Shown here piece by piece: positions 1 through 8,850 of a DNA stretch of 64,000 nt. The position numbers were made by a program, and so were the translations under genes. The stretch is from Streptomyces hundungensis (GTDB taxonomy: Bacteria > Actinomycetota > Actinomycetes > Streptomycetales > Streptomycetaceae): contig NZ_CP032698.1 in the NCBI RefSeq assembly GCF_003627815.1, forward strand, positions 1,240,001-1,304,000, given 5' to 3'. Under the pieces are notes generated by a model that was not told the origin of the DNA, searched no databases, and worked only from the letters and a program-made list of their open reading frames with translations. Within the stretch, counting starts at the first letter, position 1, and every line of letters begins with the position of its first letter.

Positions 1-862
1 TGAGCGAGGCGAGGTCGGCGGTGGTGAGCACCGTGTTGAGCCGGCCGAGCGCGCCGGTCACGCCCGCGCTGCCCGCGCGTGAGCGGTTGACCACCGGCAC
101 GATGTAGTCCGCGTTCTGGAGGTGCTTGTCGTCGGCGAGCAGCACCAGGCCGAACGCGTCGAGCGTGGCGTCCGTCGTGGTGGTCAGGACCATCTGGTCC
201 TGACCGCTCTGGACGGCCTGCTTGGCCTGGGTGGTTCCCACGCCCTTGGGGTCGACGGCGGTCGCGTCGATGCCGTACGTCTTCTTCAACCCCGGCTCGC
301 AGTAAGGGCGTTGGACACACTCGTCGCCCGCGGCGAGCCGTACCGGGAGCTTCGCCGCGCCGAGGTCGCTCAGCGTCTTGAGCCGGTGTTCGCGGGCGTA
401 CGACGCGGCGACCGCGAAGGCGTTCTGGTCGACGGCCCGCCCCGGATCGAGGACGGTCAGGCCGCGCGGGGCGGCCAGGGCGCGCAGCGCCGTCATCGTG
501 CGCTTCAGGTCCGGCGAGCCGACGGGCTTGGCGTCGGCGCCGTGGGCCTTGGCGCTCAGCCAGTCCGCGAAGGTCGCCGCGTACTCCGGGACCACGTCGA
601 TCTGGCCGCTCTCCAGGGCGGGTTCGTAGATTTCCCGGTTGGTCACCGAGAGGATCTTCGTGCCGTAGCCCGCCTTGTCGAGGAGCAGCGCGTACATCTG
701 GGCGAGCAGGTCGCTCTCGGTGAATCCCGCGGAGCCGATCGTCAGGTGCTTGCTGTCGCCGGGCGGTGCGGTGACCGAGCCCTGTTTCTCCAGGCTGGGC
801 CCGGTGGCGCAGGCGGTGAGCGCCGCGAGGGCGAGGACGGCGATCAGCAGGCGCGGTCTCAT
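1..862 (-). CDS. Osmoprotectant (glycine betaine/choline) ABC transporter substrate-binding lipoprotein, C-terminus cut by window edge
   Basis: The visible 287 codons encode a membrane-anchored binding protein of the OpuAC/ProX/OsmX family, which captures glycine betaine, choline or related compatible solutes outside the membrane. The N-terminus is a lipoprotein signal: a basic MRPRLL start, a hydrophobic stretch and an LTAC lipobox at about residues 15-18. After it comes the family-typical GSAGFTESDLLAQMYA segment and a VVPEYAATF motif. The start ATG (862-860) overlaps the stop of the upstream permease by ATGA, so translation is coupled and the start is well supported. Members are usually about 310-330 residues, so only a short tail is missing beyond base 1. 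Substrate specificity cannot be read from sequence. Confidence 0.88.
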   Translation of the reverse strand, partial: MRPRLLIAVLALAALTACATGPSLEKQGSVTAPPGDSKHLTIGSAGFTESDLLAQMYALLLDKAGYGTKILSVTNREIYEPALESGQIDVVPEYAATFADWLSAKAHGADAKPVGSPDLKRTMTALRALAAPRGLTVLDPGRAVDQNAFAVAASYAREHRLKTLSDLGAAKLPVRLAAGDECVQRPYCEPGLKKTYGIDATAVDPKGVGTTQAKQAVQSGQDQMVLTTTTDATLDAFGLVLLADDKHLQNADYIVPVVNRSRAGSAGVTGALGRLNTVLTTADLASL

Positions 863-1533
863 CCGAAGCCGCCCCTCGCCCACCGCGGAGCCAGCCGCTG
901 GACCGCCTCGAAGAGGCCCTCGACGACGAGGGCGAACACCGCCACGAGCACGGCGCCCGCGACGACTTGGGGTGTCGAGGCCAGATTGAATCCCGCGGTG
1001 ATGATCCGGCCGAGCCCGCCGCCACCGGCCAGGGCCGCGAGGGTGGCGGTGGCGACGAGCTGGACGGCCGCGATGCGCACGCCGGTGAGGATCAGCGGCA
1101 GGGCGAGCGGGAGCTCGACGCGCAGCAGGAGCTGGCGTCCGGTCATGCCCATGCCCCGGGCGGCGCGCACCACGTCGCGGTCGACCTCGCGCATGCCGAC
1201 ATAGGCGTTGGTCAGCAGGGGCGGCACCGCGAAGAGGATCAGGGCGATGATCGTGGGCCACTCGCCGTGGGTGCCGAGCGGGGTCAGCAGGAGCAGGACC
1301 AGGACGGCGAAGGTGGGGACGGCGCGGCCCACGTTGGAGATGTTGACGGCGAGGGGTCCGCCCTTGCCCAGGTGGCCGAGGACCAGCGCCACGGGCAGCG
1401 CGACGAGACAGCTGAGGACCAGGCACAGCGCGGTGAGCCAGAGGTGTTCGGTGAGGCGGTGCCCGATGCCGTTCTCGCCGGACCAGTGGGCGGCGGAGGT
1501 CAGCCAGGACCAGGCGTCGGAGAAGGTCTTCAT
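859..1533 (-). CDS. Osmoprotectant ABC transporter permease (second of two)
   Basis: A 224-residue inner-membrane permease of the ProW/OpuBB type with about six hydrophobic segments. The EAA-like cytoplasmic loop is visible around REVDRDVVRAARGMGMTG, the site that contacts the ATPase. It begins with MKTFSDAWSW at 1533, overlapping the last codon of the upstream permease by ATGA, and its own stop overlaps the start of the binding-protein gene. This forms a three-gene run, permease-permease-binding protein. The two permeases are similar in length and would pair as a heterodimer in the membrane. A matching ATP-binding subunit is not in the window. Confidence 0.88.
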   Translation of the reverse strand: MKTFSDAWSWLTSAAHWSGENGIGHRLTEHLWLTALCLVLSCLVALPVALVLGHLGKGGPLAVNISNVGRAVPTFAVLVLLLLTPLGTHGEWPTIIALILFAVPPLLTNAYVGMREVDRDVVRAARGMGMTGRQLLLRVELPLALPLILTGVRIAAVQLVATATLAALAGGGGLGRIITAGFNLASTPQVVAGAVLVAVFALVVEGLFEAVQRLAPRWARGGFG

Positions 1534-2210
1534 GAGGGCACCGCCCGCGTCCAGGGCGTCAGCAGTCGCTGGACGCCGAGCAGCGCCAGGTCCGCGGCGA
1601 CGGCGATCACCACGCACAGCACCGAAGCGGTGAGCACCTGCGCCTTGAAGTAGGTGTTCATGCCGGAGTAGATGAGGTTGCCGAGGCCGCCGTAGCCGAC
1701 GATGGCGCCCACCGTCACCAGGGACACCGCGGAGACGGTGGCGATGCGCAGGCCGGCCATCGCGGCGGGCACGGCGAGCGGGAGTTCCACGGCAAGGAGC
1801 AGCCGTACCGGCCCGTAGCCCATGCCTCGGGCCGCCTGCCGGGTGTCCTCCGGGACGGCGCGCAGTCCGGCCAGGATGTTCCGTACGAGCAGGGTGAGCG
1901 AGTACAGGACGAGTCCGGCGACGACGATCGAGGCGGAAAGCCCGTACACCGGCAGCAGCAGCGAGAACATGGCGAGCGAGGGGATGGTGTAGAGCACCGT
2001 GGTCAGCCCGAGGGCGGGGCCGGCGGCCCAGCGCCAGCGGCGGGCGGCGACGGCCAGCGGGACGGCGATGACCAGGCCGAGCAGCACGGAGGCCGCCGTG
2101 AGCTGGAGGTGCTGGAGCACCGCGTCCCACAGGATCTGGCGCCGGCTCGACAGGTAGGCGCCGCAGATCCAGTCGTTGCGCGCGAGGCAGTCGTCGGGGG
2201 GCGCGGTCAC
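1530..2210 (-). CDS. Osmoprotectant ABC transporter permease (first of two)
   Basis: A 226-residue ProW/OpuBB-type permease. The frame is open further upstream, but GTG at 2210-2208 is the preferred start: it yields a protein of family length whose first hydrophobic segment (LQLTAASVLLGLVIAVPLAV) is correctly placed, while the upstream extension is Arg/Pro-rich and unlike the family. The EAA loop reads roughly EDTRQAARGMGYGPVRLL. The product should lie in the membrane and pair with the downstream permease. The upstream neighbour is an unrelated small gene in the opposite orientation, so the operon promoter should lie between 2211 and 2370. The exact start is moderately certain. Confidence 0.82.
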   Translation of the reverse strand: MTAPPDDCLARNDWICGAYLSSRRQILWDAVLQHLQLTAASVLLGLVIAVPLAVAARRWRWAAGPALGLTTVLYTIPSLAMFSLLLPVYGLSASIVVAGLVLYSLTLLVRNILAGLRAVPEDTRQAARGMGYGPVRLLLAVELPLAVPAAMAGLRIATVSAVSLVTVGAIVGYGGLGNLIYSGMNTYFKAQVLTASVLCVVIAVAADLALLGVQRLLTPWTRAVPS

Positions 2211-2369
2211 CCGTTCATTGGAGCGTGGGGCTCGGGTGGGCCGCTCGTCGTGGTGGGCTGTTCGGGGCACGCATTGAGATACCCGGGCAAAAGGGGGACG
2301 CTGGAGGTAGTTCGGCCGGGTCCCCCGGTACCTCGAGCGCACCCGCCCGGCCGGGATGAGGTGAGTACC

Positions 2370-2660
2370 GTGCGCGTACTGCTCAAGGCCAAGCTCGACA
2401 CAGAGAAGGCCAACGAGGCCATTCGCGGGGGGACCATGGAGAAGACGATGCAGTCCGCGATGGAGATGCTGCGACCCGAGGCCGCCTACTTCACCGCCCA
2501 GGACGGTTGTCGTACGGCCATCATCGTCTTCGACCTCGCCGACACGTCCGACATCCCGAGGCTCACCGAGCCCTTCATGCAGGACCTCGGCGCCAAGGTG
2601 GAGATGTCACCGGTCATGAACAGGGAAGACCTGGCGAGGGGCCTCGCCGCTCGCGGCTGA
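2370..2660 (+). CDS. Small conserved protein of unknown function (DUF3303-like)
   Basis: A 96-residue soluble protein (start GTG at 2370; a GTG at 2361 would add three residues). GGATGAGG at 2354-2361 sits eight bases upstream of 2370 and favours that start. No signal peptide or membrane segment is visible. The body reads as a compact alpha/beta domain: a first strand VRVLLKAKLD, a helix with GGTMEKTMQSAMEML, then strands around AAYFTAQDG and AIIVFDLAD. This resembles the ferredoxin-like dimeric fold of actinobacterial proteins scored as DUF3303 or left hypothetical. It stands alone, diverging from the osmoprotectant transporter and convergent with the amidohydrolase gene. Function is unknown. 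Confidence 0.7.
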   Translation: MRVLLKAKLDTEKANEAIRGGTMEKTMQSAMEMLRPEAAYFTAQDGCRTAIIVFDLADTSDIPRLTEPFMQDLGAKVEMSPVMNREDLARGLAARG

Positions 2661-2678
2661 CGGCCACCGCACCGACGC

Positions 2679-2709
2679 GCGGGCCGGGCCACGGCGTGGC
2701 CCGGCCCGC
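2679..2709. terminator. Bidirectional terminator hairpin
   Basis: A perfect 14-bp stem (2679-2692 pairs with 2696-2709) with a 3-base GGC loop lies in the 54-base gap between two convergent genes. It is GC-only without a T tract, as is usual in Streptomyces, and can serve both strands. Confidence 0.8.
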
Positions 2710-2714
2710 CGCTC

Positions 2715-5700
2715 TCAGCGGCCCCCGTCGCAGCAGCCGTCGCGGCGCATCAGGCGGCCCACCTCCAGCCAGTTCTCGGCGCCGGCCGCCGCATGGCGCT
2801 CGTGCGGTTCGAACTCCGCCACCAGCGCGTCGGTCGTGTACGGCACCCCTGCTCGCAGCACCCCCGTGGTACGCACCAGCGAGTCGAAGTCGCTGAAGGG
2901 GTCCCCGTCGACCAGCGTGAGGTCGGCCAGCTTGCCCGGCTCGACGGTGCCCAGGTCCTTGTCGAGCCCGAACAGGCGGGCCGGGTGGAGCGTGGCGGTG
3001 CGCAGCGCCGCGGCCGGTGAGAGGCCGCCCCGGTGCAGGGCGCGCAGGCCGAGGTGGAGGGAGAGCCCGACGGGGACGAGGGGCTGGTCCGTGCCGAGGG
3101 CGACCAGGCCTCCCCCGTCGAGGACCCGGCGGTACACGTCGATCTCCTTTGCCAGGGTGGCCAGTTGGGCCGCGGTGGGCGGCAGTGTCGCCGACTTCCG
3201 CACGGCCGCCGCGTCCCAGGGCGGCATCACCGCGGTGACCCGGGGGTCGTCGGCGAGTGCGGGGTCCGCACCGAGCAGGGGCGCCGAGGTGAAGGGCGTG
3301 GCGATGAGGGCGAAGTTGATGCCGTGGGCGGTGTAGATCTCCAGCACGTCCTGGTAGGCGCGGCCGGTCGCGGACGTCGCGTGCCCGAACTCGGCGCGTT
3401 GGGTGGCCAACAGATGGGTCGTCAGGTCCTGGCCGACCTCGACGCCCGGGGAGATCAGGTGACTTCCCGAACGCACCCCGAGACGTTCGTGGGCGAACCG
3501 CGCGGCCTCCTCCATCAGCCAACTGGGCGCCCTTACATAGGTCTTGACGAAGTCCCAGTCCAGTGCGGCACCCCGTTCCAGGGAACGCCTGAGGCCCGCG
3601 CCGGTGCGGTGGGCGCGGCCCATGCTGTAGGCGACCCGGGAGCCGTCGAGCAGCTCGCCCGTGGTCAGCAGGCGCGGCCCGGCGAGCTGTCCGGTGGCCA
3701 CCGCCTCGCGGATGCGGGCCTGTTCGTAGGCGAAGCCTCCGAGCGACACCGCGGTGGTGATGCCGTAGGTGAGCTGGCCGACGCTCTGACGGCCGCCGTA
3801 GGTGCTCTGCCACGGATGGGTGTGGGTGTCCCAGAGTCCGGGGACGACGGTCCGCTCGGAGGCGTCGACGGTGCGCCGGGCCGCGCGCCTGCGGTGGGGT
3901 TCGACCGAGGCGACACGGCCGGCGCGCACCACGATGTCGACGTCGTCGCGCACCGACTCGCCCGTGCCGTCCCACAGCCGCCCCGCGTGCACCACGGTGT
4001 CGGCGGGGGCGGGCCTGCGCTGGTCGAGCGCCACCCGCACGGTGCGCGCGGAGCCGCCGTCGACGCCGATGAGCCGCAGCCGGGTCCCGGAGAGGTACAG
4101 GAGCGTCCTGGAGTCGCCGGACCACGAGGGGTGGTCGGCGGGCTCGGTGGTGAGGGTGCGCGGTGGGCCCTGCGGGGTGCCGTCCGGGCCGACGGGGACC
4201 AGGCACAGCGCGGATTCCACGATGACGGCCATCCAGCGGCCGTCGGGCGACCAGACGGGCCCCGAGTCGTAGCGGTCGGCGATGGAGACGTGGGGCGCCA
4301 CGGCGTGCAGACGGTCCGCGCCGGTGGTGGTGTCGACGACCCGAATGACGTTGTAGCCCTCGCGGAAGCGCAGGTTGAGGCGGTTGCGGTCGCACAGGGC
4401 GACATGGCGGCCGTCCGGCGACCAGCTCGGCCGGCCGGGCAGCCCGCCGCCGCCGAGCGCGGTCACCAGGACGCGTTCGGTGCCGCTCGCGAGGTCGCGT
4501 ACGACCAGTCGCCCGCTCATGTCGATCGCGGCGAGCCGGCTGCCGTCGGGCGACAGCGCGGGATGGACCCGGCCGCCCGTGGCGAGCGCGCTCTCCGCGC
4601 CGTCGGCGAGGTCTCTGCGGTAGACGCCGAGCAGCCCGTCGCGGTCGTCGGCGTACACGAGCGAGCCTCCGTCGCGCGCCCAGACGGGGCCCAGGAGATA
4701 GCCGGTGGGGGCGGCCTGGCGCAGCCGCTCCGGCGGGCGGGAGCCCGAAATGTCGGCGATCCAGAGGGAGTTGAGGGCGGCGAAGGCCACGCGTCGGCCG
4801 TCGGGCGACAGCGCGGGCAGATGGATGCCCCGCACCGGACGCACCCGTTCCTCGCCGAGGTCGTACGACTTGACCTGGTAGCGCGGCCGCTCGACGGGCA
4901 GCACGCCCTCGAAGTCGATCACCTCGGGCTTCGCCGGGTCGTCCGGGCGCACGAGGGTGAACCGGCCGTCGACGGTGAGGAGCAGTTCCCCTTCGGCCGT
5001 CCAGCGCGGCGGCACCGGCGCGATGTCGCCGGTGACCGGGACGGGCTTGCCGTCGACGACCAGGGTGCAGGAGGCGCTGGGGGCGGCGGTGGTGCGCAGC
5101 AGGGCGAGACGGCGGCCGTCGGGAGCGAGGCTCGGCGTCATGAGCTGGGCGTTCTCGGTCTCCGTGTACGCCACAGTGACCGCGCCCGCTCCCCGCGCGG
5201 GGACGGAGGCGACGGTTCTGGCGTCCACCGAGAGCCCGAAGGGCGTGGTGACGGCCCCGGCGCGGACGAACAGGATGCGTGTGCCGTCGGGAGACCAGCT
5301 CGGGTCGAAGTCCTCCCAGGGGGCGTCCTGGAGCGGGCCGTCCTGGCCCGGCCGTCCGGTGAGGCGGGACAGCGCGCCGGTGCGCAGGTCGAGTACGTGA
5401 ATGCGGTACGGGCTGCCTGCCACGGGGTCGCCGCCGCGTTCGGAGGAGAAGACGAGGCGGGTGCCGTCGGGCGACCAGGCGGGGCCCCGGTCGTCCCAGG
5501 GGCCGTCGGTGCGCCGGAGCAGCTCGGACCCGTCGGGCCGCATGGTCCACAGGTGGTAGCCGCCGCCCCGGTAGGCGCAGAACGCGATGAGCGCGCCGTC
5601 GGGGGCGTATACGGGCCGGGTGGGTTCGAGGTCGGCGGGGGTCAGCGGTTCGGCCCTGCCGCCGGAGCGGGGCAGCGACCACAGCACGTCCTGCACCTCG

Positions 5701-5906
5701 GCGATCAGCCGGTCCCCTGTGGGCGAGAGGCTCGCGGCGCCGTTGGTGGAGGCCGTGAACGACAGGGAGTGCCCGGCGCGGGGCGCCGCGAGGGCGGGCG
5801 CCGGCACGACGCCCACGGCGGTGAGCGCCCCGGCGGCGCCCGCGGCGGCGAGGAGTTGACGGCGGGAGAGGGAGGAGAGGGGGGTGGCGGTGGTGTCACG
5901 GTCCAT
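2715..5906 (-). CDS. Exported beta-propeller/amidohydrolase fusion protein
   Basis: A 1063-residue exported protein. The N-terminus is a twin-arginine signal (SRRQLLAAAG at about 14-23, ending near ALAAP). Residues about 45-620 hold repeated WSPDGTRL/LSPDGRRV-type blades of a TolB/WD40-like beta-propeller. Residues about 640-1010 form an amidohydrolase (metallo-dependent hydrolase) barrel: VVPGLWDTHTHP near 685-696 supplies the metal-binding HxH, and GTDQPLVPVG near the end carries the late Asp. Family members hydrolyse cyclic amides or peptide-like substrates; this one's substrate is unknown. The propeller may bind or gate substrate, which is inference. ATG at 5906 places the Tat motif correctly. 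It stands alone, facing a terminator. Confidence 0.85.
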   Translation of the reverse strand: MDRDTTATPLSSLSRRQLLAAAGAAGALTAVGVVPAPALAAPRAGHSLSFTASTNGAASLSPTGDRLIAEVQDVLWSLPRSGGRAEPLTPADLEPTRPVYAPDGALIAFCAYRGGGYHLWTMRPDGSELLRRTDGPWDDRGPAWSPDGTRLVFSSERGGDPVAGSPYRIHVLDLRTGALSRLTGRPGQDGPLQDAPWEDFDPSWSPDGTRILFVRAGAVTTPFGLSVDARTVASVPARGAGAVTVAYTETENAQLMTPSLAPDGRRLALLRTTAAPSASCTLVVDGKPVPVTGDIAPVPPRWTAEGELLLTVDGRFTLVRPDDPAKPEVIDFEGVLPVERPRYQVKSYDLGEERVRPVRGIHLPALSPDGRRVAFAALNSLWIADISGSRPPERLRQAAPTGYLLGPVWARDGGSLVYADDRDGLLGVYRRDLADGAESALATGGRVHPALSPDGSRLAAIDMSGRLVVRDLASGTERVLVTALGGGGLPGRPSWSPDGRHVALCDRNRLNLRFREGYNVIRVVDTTTGADRLHAVAPHVSIADRYDSGPVWSPDGRWMAVIVESALCLVPVGPDGTPQGPPRTLTTEPADHPSWSGDSRTLLYLSGTRLRLIGVDGGSARTVRVALDQRRPAPADTVVHAGRLWDGTGESVRDDVDIVVRAGRVASVEPHRRRAARRTVDASERTVVPGLWDTHTHPWQSTYGGRQSVGQLTYGITTAVSLGGFAYEQARIREAVATGQLAGPRLLTTGELLDGSRVAYSMGRAHRTGAGLRRSLERGAALDWDFVKTYVRAPSWLMEEAARFAHERLGVRSGSHLISPGVEVGQDLTTHLLATQRAEFGHATSATGRAYQDVLEIYTAHGINFALIATPFTSAPLLGADPALADDPRVTAVMPPWDAAAVRKSATLPPTAAQLATLAKEIDVYRRVLDGGGLVALGTDQPLVPVGLSLHLGLRALHRGGLSPAAALRTATLHPARLFGLDKDLGTVEPGKLADLTLVDGDPFSDFDSLVRTTGVLRAGVPYTTDALVAEFEPHERHAAAGAENWLEVGRLMRRDGCCDGGR

Positions 5907-6029
5907 GACACCGCACGCTCGCGCATCGCACGGCGCAGGGGCAACACCGCCATTCCCGCCAGATGGGTACGATCTCGGGGCAAACCCCTTGCGGATCCAT
6001 GCCGTTGGACGCCGGTCGTTGAACGCCGG

Positions 6030-8615
6030 TCAGAGGGTGCGCACCTCCAGGACCGTGACCGAGTACGGGCCGAAGGTGGCGGTGAAGGTGGGAGCCACGC
6101 CATTCACGGTGCCTCCGCGCGGCAGCACAGCGAGGGGATCGGTCAGCGTGTTGGTGGCCTGGGGACTCGCCCCGGCGAGCACGACCACGCTCGCGGAGGC
6201 CTCGGTACGGGCGACGCCTCGCAGGGTGATGGTGGTTCGCCGCGCGGAGCCCGAGGTGTTGACCACCGCGAGGAGGATGCGGCGGGTGGCCGGGTCGTGG
6301 GTGGTGACGACGTTGAGCCCCGGCAGGGCGCGCACCGCGGTCGGCAGGACGACCGTTCCGCGCCGTGTCAAAAGGAGTTGCTGAGCGTAGTAGCTCGGCG
6401 AGTTGTAACTGGTCAGCGCGTCATAGGCGATGAGGTTGGTGGCCCAGGTGTTGTCCCGTACGTGGCTGAACAGCGGGGCGTAGGACTCCATCAGGACCTG
6501 GTCGGAGTTGCGGATGAGACCCACGAGCCAGGAGGCGTCGCCGAGTGCGGCGTTGAGGTCGGGCGTGGGCCGGCCCTCCTGCGCGGCCCACTCCCCGACG
6601 AACACCTTGGGGCCGGTGCGGTCGCGCCGGTCGTACTTGTGGGAGCCGGCCTGGAAGGCGGCGGCGGACTGGTAGTAGTGCTCGTCGATCAGGTCGTACG
6701 GGCGTGATGCCACCGGCGTCGTGGCGATCAGCTTCAGCGCGGGGAAGCGGGCCTTGATCGCGTCGTGGAAGGCGGCGTAGCGCTCCTCGTAGGAGCCGGA
6801 CCGGTCGAACCAGTCCTCGTTGCCTATCTCGACGTACTGCAACGGGAACGGCGCGGGGTGGCCGTCGGCGGCGCGGCGGGCGCCCCAGGGGGAGGTGGTG
6901 GGGCCGGTGATGTACTCGATCTGGTCGACGGCGTCCTGCACGAAGGGCTTGAGCGCGTCGCCGGTGACGTGGTCGCCCCGCAGGGAGTATCCGGCGTAGA
7001 CGCACAGCAGCGGCATGCACCCGAGGTCCTCGGTCATCTGGAGGTATTCGGGCAGGCCGAGGCCGTCCGTGGACCAGTAGCCCCAGGCGGAGTTGGAGTG
7101 CCCGGGGCGCTGTTCGACGGGTCCGATGGTCTTCTTCCAGTCGAAGCGGTCCGCCACGACGTTGCCTTCGAGGTAGTTGCCGCCGGGGAAGCGCAGGAAG
7201 GCCGGTTGCAGGGCGGCGAGCTTCTCCATCAGGTCGACGCGCAGCCCGTTGGGACGGTTCTTGTAGGTGGGCGGGAAGAGGGAGACCTGGCTCAGCCAGA
7301 GCGTGCCGGGCGCGGGCGAGGTGACGGTGAGGCGGGCATCGGCGGTGGTGGGGGCGCCGGGGGCGGTGCGCAGGGTGAGTTCGTGTTTGTGCCAGGAACC
7401 GGTCAGGGGGCCGGTGGTTCCGGTGGCGTACACCCGGCCGTCTGTTCCGGTGAGGGACACCGTCAGGCCGCCGGTTCCCCCGGTCGACTTGGCGTAGAGG
7501 GAGGCCCGGTAGGTGGTGGAGGGGCGGACCGGGATGCCCCAGAAACCCTCGTTGGCGACGCCGCCGCCGGCCTGCGTGACGTTCACCCGCAGGGACTGGG
7601 TGAGGGCGGAGTTGAGTGGCTGGGCCGTGTCGATGGTGAGGGTGGCGGCGCCGACGGCGCTCCAGTGGAGCGGGGTGGCGGCGGCCATGAAGCTGCGGTT
7701 GTTGACGAGTTCGGCGTACAGGCCGCCCTCGCCGCTGTGGTTGATGTCCTCGAAGAAGATCCCGCCGAGTTCGGTGCTGACCCCGGGGCCGGGGTGGGTG
7801 GTGTCGACGGTCAGGAGGGGCTGGGTGGAGTCGATGGGCACGCCCGCGAGGGTGGCCGCGTCGGTGGCGGTGAGGGCGGTGTCGAAGATCTGGACGTCGT
7901 CGATGAGGGCATGGGCCTGGTCGACGCGGGCACCGCCGAACAGGCCCCGGCCGACGGCGGTCGCGCCGGTGGCGCGCCAGCCCCCGGCGTAGGGCGCCTC
8001 GCCCTCCAGGACGCCGTTGACGTAGAGCCGGACGACGCCGGCCGCCGTGTCGTCGACGCCGAGCAGGTGGTACCAGGCACCGGTCACGGGCGCCGACGCT
8101 GCTCCGGCGACGGCCGCTCCGCCGTTGGCGGAGGTCGCGTCCGAGGCGAGGCGGGTGAACGCGAACGTGCCGGTGTCGTCCCGGAGTTGGAGGTAGAAGC
8201 CGCTCACCGCGGCCCCGTCGACGGAGACGAAGGTCTGGTATCCGGTGGTGCCGGTGAGCCGCACCCATGCCGCGACGCTGAAGCTCCTGGCGGTGTCCAC
8301 CACCGGGCCGGGTGTCGTCGCGCTGCCGCCCGCCGAGACGTCGAGGGCGGCCGCACCGGATTTGGCCGCGCCCCACTTCGCCCCGTCGACGAGCGTGAGG
8401 GTGTGCCCGTGCCCCGAACCGTCGGCGGCCGTCGTCCCGGCGGCTTCGTCGAAGGACCAGTGGGCGACGGGCGAGGGAAGCGCGGACGCTGCGGTCCCGG
8501 TGCGGGAGGCGGCGAAGGCGGGGCCGGCCGCGCCGGCCAGGGGCAGCGCGCCGAGCGCGGCCACGATCGCTCTGCGACTGGGGCCGGAGGCCGGGTGCGG
8601 GGTGGGTCGTGTCAT
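6030..8615 (-). CDS. Secreted LamG-GH51 alpha-L-arabinofuranosidase
   Basis: An 861-residue secreted glycoside hydrolase that should release terminal L-arabinofuranose from arabinan or arabinoxylan. A Tat-like signal (PSRRAIVAALG, residues 12-22) is followed by a LamG/concanavalin-like domain at about 50-255, the GH51 signature GGIFFEDINHSGEGG near 284-298, a CBM4_9-like jelly-roll insert at about 310-450, and the catalytic barrel. The acid/base Glu is E600 in EIGNED and the nucleophile Glu is E675 in FVGEWAA. ATG at 8615 has GAGGAG eight bases upstream; an earlier in-frame start would bury the signal. It diverges from a sugar-oxidation and import operon, sharing an intergenic region that contains operator-like repeats. 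Confidence 0.9.
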   Translation of the reverse strand: MTRPTPHPASGPSRRAIVAALGALPLAGAAGPAFAASRTGTAASALPSPVAHWSFDEAAGTTAADGSGHGHTLTLVDGAKWGAAKSGAAALDVSAGGSATTPGPVVDTARSFSVAAWVRLTGTTGYQTFVSVDGAAVSGFYLQLRDDTGTFAFTRLASDATSANGGAAVAGAASAPVTGAWYHLLGVDDTAAGVVRLYVNGVLEGEAPYAGGWRATGATAVGRGLFGGARVDQAHALIDDVQIFDTALTATDAATLAGVPIDSTQPLLTVDTTHPGPGVSTELGGIFFEDINHSGEGGLYAELVNNRSFMAAATPLHWSAVGAATLTIDTAQPLNSALTQSLRVNVTQAGGGVANEGFWGIPVRPSTTYRASLYAKSTGGTGGLTVSLTGTDGRVYATGTTGPLTGSWHKHELTLRTAPGAPTTADARLTVTSPAPGTLWLSQVSLFPPTYKNRPNGLRVDLMEKLAALQPAFLRFPGGNYLEGNVVADRFDWKKTIGPVEQRPGHSNSAWGYWSTDGLGLPEYLQMTEDLGCMPLLCVYAGYSLRGDHVTGDALKPFVQDAVDQIEYITGPTTSPWGARRAADGHPAPFPLQYVEIGNEDWFDRSGSYEERYAAFHDAIKARFPALKLIATTPVASRPYDLIDEHYYQSAAAFQAGSHKYDRRDRTGPKVFVGEWAAQEGRPTPDLNAALGDASWLVGLIRNSDQVLMESYAPLFSHVRDNTWATNLIAYDALTSYNSPSYYAQQLLLTRRGTVVLPTAVRALPGLNVVTTHDPATRRILLAVVNTSGSARRTTITLRGVARTEASASVVVLAGASPQATNTLTDPLAVLPRGGTVNGVAPTFTATFGPYSVTVLEVRTL

Positions 8616-8642
8616 GCGGGTGCTCCTCAACTCTCGCTGGGG

Positions 8643-8658
8643 GTTCGAGATTTCGGAC
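8643..8658. promoter_or_regulatory. Operator-like imperfect palindrome GTTCG-N6-CGGAC
   Basis: GTTCGAGATTTCGGAC lies just upstream of the arabinofuranosidase start. It is an inverted repeat with a 6-base spacer and one mismatch. The same pattern recurs at 8804-8819 and, as a perfect palindrome, at 11085-11100, so it is a candidate site for the IclR regulator of this island. Confidence 0.5.
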
Positions 8659-8803
8659 GACGTTCTGCATGTCGACGACGGGGAGCATTCCGTCTCGTCC
8701 ACCCCGGCGTCAACACCTCCGGATCACCCGAAAACCGTTCCTGCGCGACCCATTGACACCTCCGGCCGCACGTCATTACCGTCACGCCAGCATTTCGAAC
8801 GCA

Positions 8804-8819
8804 TGACGAAATATCGAAC
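8804..8819. promoter_or_regulatory. Operator-like sequence, second copy (reverse orientation)
   Basis: Read on the minus strand it is GTTCGATATTTCGTCA, matching the 8643 copy at 13 of 16 positions. It ends 31 bases before the TTG start of the dehydratase, a position suited to repression. An overlapping inverted repeat ATTTCG-N9-CGAAAT spans 8792-8812. Confidence 0.45.
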
Positions 8820-8850
8820 GTCACGGACAGCAGCCCCAGGAGCAACTGCC

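Noticed and set aside
3033..6707. Very long plus-strand open frame opposite the amidohydrolase and GH51 genes
   Set aside because: It is antisense to two genes with clear domains. It results from GC-rich codon bias and shows no recognisable domain.
6765..8756. Long plus-strand open frame opposite the GH51 gene
   Set aside because: Same reason: Gly/Val-rich low-complexity translation, antisense to a gene with catalytic motifs.
8803..8850. ATG 8803 as start of the dehydratase
   Set aside because: No ribosome site, overlaps the operator-like sequence, and the added residues are not family-like. TTG 8851 has AGGAG correctly spaced.
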